The notes: generated by a model from the sequence alone, not told the origin. Shown: positions 1 to 6,514, numbered from the stretch's first letter. The stretch: 20,671 bases of DNA from DAOTXL01 sp034434895 (GCA_034434895.1 DAOTYI010000265.1:1-20671); one strand, 5' to 3'. A program made the numbers and translations.

Positions 1-10
1 GGGGTGAGAG

Positions 11-104
11 GAGGGGTTGTGCGGCGGGCGGCTTCGCCGCCCCCTGCAAAACCCCTTCCTGATCCCCCCTCTCCCCTGGCCGCAAGGCCAGAGGGAGAGG
101 GGGG
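11..104. repeat. Two GC-rich hairpins at left edge
   Basis: Two imperfect palindromes lie side by side. The first has an inner stem GGGCGGC (26-32)/GCCGCCC (36-42) with a 3-nt loop, and outer arms AGGGGTT (12-18)/AACCCCT (50-56). The second pairs 64-81 with 86-104 (about 18 bp, one bulge) around a GCAA tetraloop on the plus strand. No T-run follows on either strand, so a simple intrinsic terminator is not supported. They look like dispersed intergenic palindromes of the kind common in Chloroflexota genomes; that family assignment is an inference. Confidence 0.6.
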
Positions 105-181
105 ACCAAGGGAGGGGAGGGGCGATGAAGGCCTTCGGCCCCAAGAGTGTCAACCAATTTTGAACCATCCCTGTTTTTTTG

Positions 182-210
182 AGTATAACACAAGGCCGGG
201 CCGGTGTCAA
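182..210 (-). promoter_or_regulatory. Near-consensus sigma-A promoter, pointing left
   Basis: On the minus strand, TTGACA (205-210) is followed by a 17-nt spacer and TATACT (182-187), an almost perfect housekeeping promoter. The start of transcription would be near 175. It sits about 30 nt past the stop of the secreted-protein gene and points out of the window, so it most likely drives a gene beyond position 1. The transcript would begin with the hairpins at 11-104 in its leader. Hexamers and spacing are seen directly; activity is inferred. Confidence 0.65.
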
Positions 211-239
211 AGCGGAAAGGCAGGAGCCTGGCGTCTGTT

Positions 240-1496
240 CTACTCATGGTCCTTGAGGATGACCGGCAGATAGACGGAGCGGAAGGTTGGCCGGGGCAGA
301 ATCGTCACCCCGGCGGTGCGGCTGAGGACTGTCCCCAGGCCATCCTCCAGCCACAGGGTGTTGGTCGCCACCCCGGCCGGCGCGTCGGCACGGGCGCGGG
401 CCGGCACCTGCCAGAGCAGGGCCCCTCCCGCCGACAGCACCTCTTGTCCCAGCAGCCGATGCCCATCGGCGTCGTAGATCAGCTCCACCGGCAGCGCCGG
501 GGTGATCACTTCTATCCCGGCAGGCAGAAGGTCGGTCAGGACGACCGTTGCCCGGCCCGGCCCGTCGTTGCGCAGGTTCAGGCTATAGGTCAGCCGGCCG
601 CCCGGTTCGACGGCCGGCGGCGCCACCTCTTTGCTCGAACCGGCCAGGTTGGAGGGCAACAGAAGCAGGCTGCCCCACCGCCCCGCCACCCCTGGCACCG
701 TCAGCCGGCCACCGACGACGGTGTAGGCCGCCCCTCCATCCAGGGCGTCGCGCAACAGCGTGCCATCGGGCAGGTAGCCGGCCAGAGGCAGGGTCACGTC
801 GTGGCTCTGGGGCGAGGCATTGAGGATGACCAGGGCCACATCGTCGTCCAGTTTGCGGCCATAAGCATACACCCGGTGGTCGTTGATGGTGTCCTGAGCG
901 TTGTCGTGGCTGCTCCCGCCGGTGCTCCACACCTCGCACCAAAACTCAGCCGGGTCGCCCACCCGCCACCTGGCGATGCGCCACTCCAGAGTGGAGGTGA
1001 TGCCGTTGCTGCTCAGCGCCGCGCCGTCCAGCGTGCCGAATTGCCCCCAACTGCCATCCCAGGCCCAGAACTGGGTGCAGTTGGGACCGTAGGTACAGTC
1101 CACCCAGGAATAGAGACCATACTCCGGCTTGTGGGGGTCATGGACGATGACGTTGCGTGTCCAGGCATCGTCCGGCGCACCGGTGGCATCGCCCGTGGTA
1201 TCGAGGTAGATGACATACTTGCCCCAGTTGACCGCCGTCACATCGGCGTTGATGGTGAAGGCAAAGTAAAAATTGTCGGCATCCTCGGTGATGTACAGGT
1301 CCAGCAGGTCCATGACCGGATTGCCATTGCCATCGCCAGGCGGATCACTGGCTACCGGCGGGCCATAGGTCGCCTCGATCACGCCGTCCACGGCGATCCC
1401 CACCGGGTCCCCGGCCCTCACCCCTGCTGTCAGGCCCAGGATGGTCATCAGGGCCAGAGCGGCTACCCACCAGATCGCTCGAATTCTTTGTTTCAT
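240..1496 (-). CDS. Secreted protein: amylase-associated beta domains plus DUF11-like domain, no catalytic domain
   Basis: A 418-residue exported protein of unknown function. Residues 1-28 form a signal peptide (basic start, hydrophobic core, cleavage probably after AGVRA). Residues about 30-195 are a Trp/Tyr/Asp-rich beta domain resembling N-terminal domains of secreted glycoside hydrolases (YITEDADNFYFAF, YLDTTGDATG). Residues about 200-285 (HRVYAYGRKLDDDVALVILN to GRLTVPGVAGRWGSLLLL) resemble the C-terminal all-beta domain of maltogenic amylase/neopullulanase-type GH13 enzymes. Residues about 290-405 look like a DUF11 repeat (PGGRLTYSLNLRNDGPG), and the end YLPVILKDHE is a tail often seen on secreted Chloroflexota proteins. 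No GH13 (beta/alpha)8 barrel lies between the two amylase-like parts. It is the last gene of the leftward run; a weak AGGTG lies 6 nt before the ATG. A carbohydrate-binding surface or extracellular protein is possible. Domain calls are by eye. Confidence 0.75.
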   Translation of the reverse strand: MKQRIRAIWWVAALALMTILGLTAGVRAGDPVGIAVDGVIEATYGPPVASDPPGDGNGNPVMDLLDLYITEDADNFYFAFTINADVTAVNWGKYVIYLDTTGDATGAPDDAWTRNVIVHDPHKPEYGLYSWVDCTYGPNCTQFWAWDGSWGQFGTLDGAALSSNGITSTLEWRIARWRVGDPAEFWCEVWSTGGSSHDNAQDTINDHRVYAYGRKLDDDVALVILNASPQSHDVTLPLAGYLPDGTLLRDALDGGAAYTVVGGRLTVPGVAGRWGSLLLLPSNLAGSSKEVAPPAVEPGGRLTYSLNLRNDGPGRATVVLTDLLPAGIEVITPALPVELIYDADGHRLLGQEVLSAGGALLWQVPARARADAPAGVATNTLWLEDGLGTVLSRTAGVTILPRPTFRSVYLPVILKDHE

Positions 1497-1515
1497 GGCA
1501 CACCTGCGCTCAGAG

Positions 1516-1580
1516 TGGCCCAGGCTTAAGCCTGGGCTACCAGGGCAGACGTGGCCCAGGCTTAAGCCTGGGCTACCAGG
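1516..1580. repeat. Tandem 29-bp palindromic repeat, two perfect copies
   Basis: Two identical 29-nt units (1516-1544 and 1552-1580) are separated by 7 nt. Each contains the perfect 18-bp palindrome CCCAGGCTTAAGCCTGGG, at 1519-1536 in the first unit. The second unit overlaps the 3' end of cdsA: the cdsA TAA stop is the central TTAA of the palindrome, and the last residues (LVAQA) are encoded by the repeat. A degenerate third copy (CCCAGGCTCAAGCCTG) lies at 6331-6346. Such elements are typical dispersed intergenic palindromes; here they separate cdsA from the secreted-protein gene. Confidence 0.85.
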
Positions 1581-2374
1581 GTCGCGTAATAGTACACCAC
1601 CGGCACGACGAACAGCAGGCTGTCAATGCGGTCAAACATGCCGCCATGGCCGGGGATGAGGGCGCTGAAATCCTTGACACCCATCTGCCGTTTGACCATA
1701 GACTTGGCCAGGTCACCCAGGGGAGCGGCGGTCGCCACCAGCGCGCCCAACGCCAGGCCGTGGAGCCAGGGCAGGTCCACCAGCCAACCGCTCAGCAGCG
1801 CCGTAGCAGCCACCCCGCCGATCCAGCCGCCGATGGTACCCTCCCACGTCTTCTTGGGGCTGAGGTAAGGGGCGCAGAGGTGCCGGCCGATGGCCTTGCC
1901 CACCAGATAGGCAGCCGTGTCGTTGATCCAGGTAGACAGGATGGCCACCGCCAGCCAACGGGTGCCGGGGCCCAACCCCCAGGGCGCGGACAGGTCCCGC
2001 AACAGGACAAAGTGGCTGAGGAGCCAGCCCAACCACAGGGCTGCCCCCAATGTCAGCGCCCAGCTCTGAGTGGGCTGGCCCTCCGGCGGACGCAACAGTT
2101 GCCAGGTGAGGGTGCCCATGACCGCTCCGGTCAGCACCAGGCCGGTGAGGTGCAGCCGGGGGAAGCGAGCCGAGGCCAGCAACGCGGCCATCACGACCGC
2201 ACAGGAGGCCGGCGACGGTCGGTAGCCGGCCGGCTGCATCAGGCGGAAGAGTTCCCAGGCAGCCAGCACCGCCACCAGCCACAGGGCTGCGGCCAGCACC
2301 CACCCCCCGGCGTAAACCAACCCGGCCACCAGGGGGATCAGCACCGCCGCGCTCAACAGACGGGTCTTGAACAT
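1562..2374 (-). CDS. cdsA: Phosphatidate cytidylyltransferase
   Basis: CdsA makes CDP-diacylglycerol from phosphatidic acid and CTP at the cytoplasmic membrane, the branch point for phospholipids. The 270-residue protein is strongly hydrophobic, with about seven to eight membrane segments starting at residue 10. It carries the family hallmarks SPKKTWEGTIGG, LGDLAKSMVKRQMGVKDFSA and the C-terminal signature GHGGMFDRIDSLLF with its conserved Asp residues. The length is normal. A GGAGG ribosome site lies about 5 nt before the ATG. It follows uppS by 33 nt, the usual order in bacterial rpsB-to-cdsA operons. The final residues and stop codon come from the 29-bp palindromic repeat, so the C-terminus may have been changed by that insertion. 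Confidence 0.95.
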   Translation of the reverse strand: MFKTRLLSAAVLIPLVAGLVYAGGWVLAAALWLVAVLAAWELFRLMQPAGYRPSPASCAVVMAALLASARFPRLHLTGLVLTGAVMGTLTWQLLRPPEGQPTQSWALTLGAALWLGWLLSHFVLLRDLSAPWGLGPGTRWLAVAILSTWINDTAAYLVGKAIGRHLCAPYLSPKKTWEGTIGGWIGGVAATALLSGWLVDLPWLHGLALGALVATAAPLGDLAKSMVKRQMGVKDFSALIPGHGGMFDRIDSLLFVVPVVYYYATLVAQA

Positions 2375-2407
2375 GATCGCCTCCCCACCGGTTCGGGGCC
2401 GGCCGAT

Positions 2408-3130
2408 CTATCCGCCATAGTCGTCTTTGATCCCACCGAAGCGACGATCCCGCTGGCTGAAAGCGACCAGGGCCTGATACAGTTCCTCCCGGCCAAAGTC
2501 GGGCCAGAAGGTAGGGGTGATGTAATACTCGCTATAGGCCGACTGCCACAGCATAAAGCCGCTGGTGCGCAACTCGCCGCCGGTGCGGATGATCAGATCG
2601 GGGTCCGGCTGGCCGGCGGTGTACATATAGCGCGACAGGAGGGCCTCATCCACCTGGTCGGCGGGGATGCCATCCCGGAGGATGCGCTGTACCGCCTGCA
2701 CGATCTCGGCCCGCCCGCCATAGTCAAAGGCCACGTTGAGCACGATGCGGCTGTTGTGTTTGGTCAGCTCGATGGCCTGGCGGACCTGTTTCTGCAGTCG
2801 GGGAGGCAGCCGGTCCAGGCGGCCCAGGTGACGCAGTTGCACCCCCTGCTTATGCAGTTCCTGCAACTCACGCCGGATCATCTCCTCCAGGATGCGCAAC
2901 AACCCCCTGACCTCCGTTTCCGGGCGGGTCCAGTTCTCCGTCGAAAAGGCCCAGATGGTCAGGATTTCGATGCCGAACTCGGCGCTGGCTTCCAAAATGG
3001 GGCGGAGGTTTTCTGTCCCGGCCCGGTGGCCGGCCAGCCGGGGCAGCCCCCGTGCCCTGGCCCAGCGGCCGTTGCCGTCCATGATGATCGCCACATGGCG
3101 AGGAACGACCGTCAGTTCCTTCTCTTCCAT
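2408..3130 (-). CDS. uppS: Isoprenyl (undecaprenyl) diphosphate synthase
   Basis: A cis-prenyltransferase that extends farnesyl diphosphate with isopentenyl diphosphate to the C55 carrier lipid used for cell-wall and glycan export. The 240-residue length fits the family. The catalytic motif IIMDGNGRWA sits at residues 15-24, with the Mg-binding, catalytic Asp at 18. The C-terminal block RTGGELRTSGFMLWQSAYSE and the FWPDF motif that follows are typical. AGGGA lies before the ATG. It is separated from frr by a 200-nt gap holding a terminator-like hairpin and a dispersed repeat, so it may be expressed at a lower level than the ribosomal genes upstream. The exact chain length of the product cannot be read from sequence. 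Confidence 0.95.
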   Translation of the reverse strand: MEEKELTVVPRHVAIIMDGNGRWARARGLPRLAGHRAGTENLRPILEASAEFGIEILTIWAFSTENWTRPETEVRGLLRILEEMIRRELQELHKQGVQLRHLGRLDRLPPRLQKQVRQAIELTKHNSRIVLNVAFDYGGRAEIVQAVQRILRDGIPADQVDEALLSRYMYTAGQPDPDLIIRTGGELRTSGFMLWQSAYSEYYITPTFWPDFGREELYQALVAFSQRDRRFGGIKDDYGG

Positions 3131-3178
3131 TCCTGTCCCTTCATCCCTTCCACATGCCGGGTATCAGGCCGATAGCAA

Positions 3179-3218
3179 AAGGGGTTGAGGCAGGCACACA
3201 GCATCCCCTCAACCCCTT
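3179..3218 (-). terminator. Terminator-like hairpin in the frr-uppS gap
   Basis: A perfect 12-bp inverted repeat AAGGGGTTGAGG (3179-3190) / CCTCAACCCCTT (3207-3218) with a 16-nt loop. In the direction of the operon (minus strand) the stem is followed by a short T-run (CCCCTTTTGC), so it could act as a weak intrinsic terminator between frr and uppS. Confidence 0.5.
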
Positions 3219-3244
3219 CCCCGCGGCCAGGAAGTCCCGGCCTG

Positions 3245-3304
3245 CACCGCAGAGGCCGCAGAGGACTTTATGATTCCTCTGCGTTCTCTGCGTGCCCGGC
3301 GGTG
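3245..3304. repeat. 60-bp dispersed repeat, copy 1
   Basis: This 60-bp block with CACCGCAGAG and CCTCTGCG parts is partly self-complementary. Its reverse complement matches 16843-16902 at 54 of 60 positions, without gaps. It lies in the frr-uppS gap. The repeat leaves a spurious open frame of 61 codons, which I do not call a gene. Elements with CGCAGAG repeats of this type are widespread intergenic repeats; whether it is mobile is unknown. Confidence 0.85.
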
Positions 3305-3324
3305 AAAAAAGGAGATTTTTCACC
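3301..3324. terminator. A/T-rich hairpin just after frr
   Basis: The inverted repeat GGTGAAAAA (3301-3309) / TTTTTCACC (3316-3324) with a 6-nt loop begins 6 nt beyond the frr stop codon. Its arm contains a T-run on either strand, so it could help end or process the frr transcript, but the stem is mostly A-T. Its left end shares four bases with the 60-bp repeat. Confidence 0.4.
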
Positions 3325-3330
3325 ACTCTT

Positions 3331-3888
3331 CTAGATCTCCATCACCTCTTCTTCCTTATGCCTGCCGATTTCGTCAATCCGGGCAATGAACTCGTCGGTG
3401 AGCTTTTGCACCTCATCCTTGCCGTGGAAAAAGTCATCCTCCGAGATCATCTTTTCTTTCTCAAACTCCTGGAGATCCTTGAGCGCATCGCGCCGCAGGT
3501 TGCGGATGGCCACCCGCGCTTCCTCTACCCGTCTGGCCACCACCTTGACCAGTTCCCGCCGTCGCTCTTCGGTCAGGCGGGGGACATGGAGGCGGATCAA
3601 TTTGCCATCATTGACCGGAGTCAGGCCCAGGTCCGACTTGAGGATGGCCCGCTCGATGGCCGGCAGGGCTGCCGGGTCCCACGGCCGGATGACCAGCAGG
3701 CGCGGCTCCGGGACGGCGATGCCTGCCACCTGGTTGAGGGGGGTCAGCACCCCATAGTATTCCACCGGCAGCTTTTCCACCAACGCCGGTGATGCCCGCC
3801 CGGTGCGGATGCCCAGCAGGTCTTCCTGCAACACCTCGACCGATTTTTCCATGCGCTGCCGCAGCTCGTCCAACACCTCGTCAATCAT
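3331..3888 (-). CDS. frr: Ribosome recycling factor
   Basis: RRF works with EF-G to split post-termination ribosomes so that subunits can be reused. The 185-residue length is exactly that of the family. Recognisable are the N-terminal helix MIDEVLDELRQRMEKSVEVL, the domain II strand section (GRASPALVEKLPVEYYG, TPLNQVAGIAVPEP), and the C-terminal three-helix part with RREELVKVVARRVEEARVAIRNLRRD. The stop is TAG. It lies 19 nt after pyrH, in the conserved order tsf-pyrH-frr. A good purine-rich site (AGGAAAAAGGAGAGCCC) precedes the ATG. Nothing in the sequence looks damaged. Confidence 0.97.
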   Translation of the reverse strand: MIDEVLDELRQRMEKSVEVLQEDLLGIRTGRASPALVEKLPVEYYGVLTPLNQVAGIAVPEPRLLVIRPWDPAALPAIERAILKSDLGLTPVNDGKLIRLHVPRLTEERRRELVKVVARRVEEARVAIRNLRRDALKDLQEFEKEKMISEDDFFHGKDEVQKLTDEFIARIDEIGRHKEEEVMEI

Positions 3889-3907
3889 GGGCTCTCCTTT
3901 TTCCTGC

Positions 3908-4624
3908 TCAATGGCTGATGATGGTCCCCACCGGCTGGCCGGAGATCGCCTTTTGCAGTGCGTCAGGTTGCCACAGGTCCAGGACGACGATCGGCAGGTG
4001 GTTGTCCATGCACAGCGTGATGGCTGTCGAGTCGAGCACCTTGATGCCCAGGTTCAGAGCGTCAATATAGGTCAGATGATCGAAGCGCCGGGCCTGGGGA
4101 TTGAGCAGCGGGTCTTCCGCATAGACGCCATCTACCTTGGTGGCTTTGATCAGCAGGTCGGCATCAATCTCCATAGCCCGAAGCGCTGCGGCGGTGTCGG
4201 TGGTAAAGTAGGGGTTGCCCGTGCCGGCCCCCAGGATCAACACCCGGCCCTTTTCCAGATGGCGGATGGCCCGCAGGCGGATGTAGGGTTCAGCCACGGC
4301 CCGCATCTCGATGGCGGTCTGCACGCGAGGCACCAATCCGATCCGTTCCAGGGCATCGGCCAGGGCCAGGGCATTGATCACAGTGGCCAGCATCCCCATA
4401 TGATCGGCGGTGGAGCGTTCCATGCCATGTTCCAGGCCGCTCTGCCCCCGCCAGATGTTGCCGGCCCCCAGGACAATGGCGATTTCGACCTCCAGCTCCC
4501 TGATCTGCTTGATCTTGAGCGCCACCTGAGTCGCCATATCGGGATCAATGCCCCAACCGGTGGGGCCGGCCAACGCCTCTCCACCCAGTTTGAGCAGAAC
4601 ACGCCGGTAGCTGATCACCCCCAT
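3908..4624 (-). CDS. pyrH: UMP kinase
   Basis: Bacterial-type UMP kinase, a hexameric amino-acid-kinase-fold enzyme that phosphorylates UMP to UDP for RNA and sugar-nucleotide synthesis. The 238 residues match the family. Seen are the N-terminal phosphate-binding strand VLLKLGGEAL (9-18), GAGNIWRG (53-60), DHMGMLATVINALAL, the uridine-site region GTGNPYFTTDTAAALRA and KATKVDGVY. It lies between tsf and frr. The 36-nt gap to tsf holds a strong hairpin, so it is probably transcribed less than rpsB-tsf. The ATG is preceded by GGAGGCAGCG, a good ribosome site. Confidence 0.97.
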   Translation of the reverse strand: MGVISYRRVLLKLGGEALAGPTGWGIDPDMATQVALKIKQIRELEVEIAIVLGAGNIWRGQSGLEHGMERSTADHMGMLATVINALALADALERIGLVPRVQTAIEMRAVAEPYIRLRAIRHLEKGRVLILGAGTGNPYFTTDTAAALRAMEIDADLLIKATKVDGVYAEDPLLNPQARRFDHLTYIDALNLGIKVLDSTAITLCMDNHLPIVVLDLWQPDALQKAISGQPVGTIISH

Positions 4625-4646
4625 CGCTGCCTCCTGGCCTGCAGAA

Positions 4647-4674
4647 AAGTCGGTGGCCGATCAGCCACCGACTT
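4647..4674 (-). terminator. Hairpin with T-run after tsf (terminator or attenuator)
   Basis: A perfect 11-bp inverted repeat AAGTCGGTGGC (4647-4657) / GCCACCGACTT (4664-4674) with a 6-nt loop. On the minus strand the stem is followed by TTTTCTG. It overlaps the tsf stop codon and ends about 22 nt before the pyrH start, so it would lower read-through from rpsB-tsf to pyrH-frr-uppS-cdsA. Confidence 0.7.
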
Positions 4675-5266
4675 CGAACCGGACAAAGCGCCGCACGACG
4701 ATATTTTCCCCCAACAGCGCATTCCTCTGCTGGACCAACTCGGCCACCGTGATCGAAGGGTCCTTGATAAAGGGTTGCTCCAGCAAACAGACCTCTTCCT
4801 GAAACTTGCGGTAGCTGTCCTTTTTCTGCTCCAAAAGATCGGTGGGGATGTCAGCCGGCGAAGGATAGCGACCACAATCGGCGTCATTTTCGTGGAGCCA
4901 GGCGGCGAAGGCTCCGGCCGGCAGATCGGCCGTTGACAGGTACAACGGCCTGGCTGCCACCACCTGCATGGCCAGGTCATGGGCCAGTTCCTGGAACTGG
5001 TCGGTGCGGGCTACAAAATCGGTTTCACAGTTCACCTCGACCAGGGCCCCTACCCGGCTTCCGGCGTGGATATAATGGCCGATGAGACCTTCTCTGGCTT
5101 CGCGTGCGGCCCGTTTGGCCGCGGCCACCATCCCCTTTTCCCGAAGATAGGCCACGGCCCGGTCGAAATCGCCGTCGTGGAGTTCCAGGGCCTGTTTGCA
5201 GTCCAGCACGCCGGCCCCGGTCGCCTGCCGCAGCTCCTTCACCATTTGAGCGGTAATGTCTGCCAC
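4661..5266 (-). CDS. tsf: Elongation factor Ts
   Basis: EF-Ts recycles EF-Tu from the GDP to the GTP form. At 201 residues it is the short version (E. coli has 283), as in several deep-branching phyla. The N-terminal domain (VKELRQATGAGVLDCKQALE, residues 10-29) and the EF-Tu contact motif TDFVARTDQF are present; the core is a single shortened subdomain ending in ENIVVRRFVRFEVGG. It lies 12 nt after rpsB and is co-transcribed with it. The ATG has AGAGGG about 13 nt upstream. The stop codon is inside the terminator-like hairpin. Confidence 0.97.
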   Translation of the reverse strand: MADITAQMVKELRQATGAGVLDCKQALELHDGDFDRAVAYLREKGMVAAAKRAAREAREGLIGHYIHAGSRVGALVEVNCETDFVARTDQFQELAHDLAMQVVAARPLYLSTADLPAGAFAAWLHENDADCGRYPSPADIPTDLLEQKKDSYRKFQEEVCLLEQPFIKDPSITVAELVQQRNALLGENIVVRRFVRFEVGG

Positions 5267-5278
5267 TTTGCTACCCTC

Positions 5279-6103
5279 TTATTCTTCAAACTCGTCCAGG
5301 TCTTCGTCAAATTCCTCTTCCTCTTCGAACTCAAAGGCCTTGCCCCGCAGCTTGGCCAGGGTCGCAGCCCCCAGGTACTTTTCATCCTCCTCCACCTCTT
5401 CGTCGGCCCTCAACGTCTGGCGGACCTGCAACCCTTCGTTGGCTGCCTCGGCGATGTAGCTGACAATCAGCTTGATGGCGCGGATCGCATCGTCGTTAGA
5501 GGGGATGATGTAGGTGACCGGGTCGGGATCGCAGTTGGTGTCCACCATGGCCATGACCGGGATGTTGAGGATGTTGCCCTCTTTGACGGCAATGGCCTCG
5601 CGGCGGACATCCACCACAAAGAGCAGGCTGGGAAGGCGGGTCATGCTCTTCAGGCCACCCAGCCGCTGGTTCAGCTTGACGATCAACTGCTCCAGCTTCA
5701 GGGCCTCCTTCTTGGGCAGGCGTTCAAAATCGCCTGTATCCCGCCGTTGTTCCAGTTCCAACAGGTAGCCGATCCGCTGTCGGATCGTCTGCCAGTTGGT
5801 GAGGGTGCCGCCCAGCCAGCGTTGGTTGACGTAGGGCATCCCACAGCTTTGAGCCGCCAGGGCGATGCTCTCCTGGGCCTGCTTTTTGGTGCCCACAAAG
5901 ACAATGGTGCCGCCCCCGGCGACGGTATCCCGCACCAGGTTGTAGGCCTGTTCCAGGCGGACAATGGTTTGCTGCAGGTCAAGGATGTGAATGCCGTTCC
6001 GTTCGGTAAAGATGAACGGCTTCATCTTGGGGTTCCACCGCTGGGTACGGTGACCAAAGTGCACTCCCGCTTCCAGGAGCGCTTTCATGGTAATTTTCGA
6101 CAC
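5279..6103 (-). CDS. rpsB: 30S ribosomal protein S2
   Basis: S2 binds late to the 30S subunit and is needed to hold S1 in many bacteria. The 274-residue protein has the typical core: MKALLEAGVHFGHRTQRWNP, KMKPFIFTERNGIHILDLQQ, VNQRWLGGTLTNW, and PVMAMVDTNCDPD. I chose the GTG at 6101-6103 because AGGAGG (6109-6114) lies 5 nt upstream; the ATG at 6086-6088 has no such site. The last roughly 30 residues are a strongly acidic tail (FEFEEEEEFDEDLDEFEE) beyond the usual end. First gene of the operon, with a leader of about 185 nt. Confidence 0.97.
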   Translation of the reverse strand: MSKITMKALLEAGVHFGHRTQRWNPKMKPFIFTERNGIHILDLQQTIVRLEQAYNLVRDTVAGGGTIVFVGTKKQAQESIALAAQSCGMPYVNQRWLGGTLTNWQTIRQRIGYLLELEQRRDTGDFERLPKKEALKLEQLIVKLNQRLGGLKSMTRLPSLLFVVDVRREAIAVKEGNILNIPVMAMVDTNCDPDPVTYIIPSNDDAIRAIKLIVSYIAEAANEGLQVRQTLRADEEVEEDEKYLGAATLAKLRGKAFEFEEEEEFDEDLDEFEE

Positions 6104-6221
6104 GTTTTCCTCCTGTTTGTGTTTTTTTCATCCACCCCCTTCATCCCGGCCGGGAACCGGTGCCCGACCCTCACCGGCACACCCCATCCGGTCTGAGGGT
6201 GTGTGAGATGACATCAAGGCC

Positions 6222-6288
6222 GACCTCCCCCCATCCTCCAACCCCGGAAGGGGGCCAGGGGTAGGGGTGAGGTCGAATCTAACATTGT
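6222..6288. repeat. Palindromic repeat family A, copy 1, in the rpsB leader
   Basis: A 53-bp palindromic core (6222-6274) has arms GACCTCCCCCC (6222-6232) and GGGGTGAGGTC (6264-6274). It matches the element at 10712-10764 in length and arms, and similarity continues about 14 nt (11 of 14) to 6288. The whole element lies in the rpsB leader and ends where transcription would start (about 6289). It could fold in the leader RNA. Confidence 0.8.
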
Positions 6289-6295
6289 CAAATCA

Positions 6296-6324
6296 AGTAT
6301 AGCACAGACCCTGCCGATCGGCAA
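6296..6324 (-). promoter_or_regulatory. Promoter of the rpsB operon
   Basis: On the minus strand TTGCCG (6319-6324), a 17-nt spacer and TATACT (6296-6301). Transcription would start near 6289 and give a leader of about 185 nt before the rpsB GTG. No other equally good pair is seen between 6104 and 6414. Confidence 0.65.
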
Positions 6325-6413
6325 ATGAAACCCAGGCTCAAGCCTGCGCTGCTGATGGCAGGGAGTAGGCCCTGGGGTCCCCTGGCAGCCGCAGATTTCA
6401 TCCCTGGGGGGCA

Positions 6414-6442
6414 TTGAATTCGTGCGGGAGATCGGATATAGT
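6414..6442 (+). promoter_or_regulatory. Promoter of the small TPR-like gene
   Basis: TTGAAT (6414-6419), a 17-nt spacer and TATAGT (6437-6442) on the plus strand, about 70 nt before the ATG at 6515. It is divergent from the rpsB promoter, with about 90 nt between the two -35 boxes. Confidence 0.5.
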
Positions 6443-6514
6443 GGAATTGACCGGGGGTGCCATCGGCGTCACGATGCAGGTGCCGGGCACTCCAGGATCA
6501 TGGAGTGACGAGCT

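Noticed and set aside
160..189. Plus-strand promoter-like pair TTGAAC and TATAAC
   Set aside because: The spacing is 18 nt, it overlaps the better minus-strand promoter, and it would only drive antisense transcription into the secreted-protein gene.
4..273. Small plus-strand open frame at the left edge
   Set aside because: Pro/Gly/Arg-rich reading of palindromes, with no ribosome site or family pattern.
204..1529. Long plus-strand open frame opposite the secreted-protein gene
   Set aside because: It is antisense to a protein with signal peptide and recognisable domains. The GC-rich codon pattern opens the opposite frame; the product is low-complexity and matches no family I know.
1516..1580. 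Possible CRISPR-like array
   Set aside because: Only two units with a 7-nt spacer, and the unit is a palindrome; no cas genes nearby.
3141..3326. Small minus-strand open frame in the frr-uppS gap
   Set aside because: It is produced by the 60-bp repeat and hairpins; such Arg/Cys-rich false products are typical for these repeats.
1646..6196. Several long plus-strand open frames opposite cdsA, uppS, pyrH, tsf and rpsB
   Set aside because: They are rich in Gly, Gln, Arg and His without motifs and mirror well-known genes; treated as shadows.
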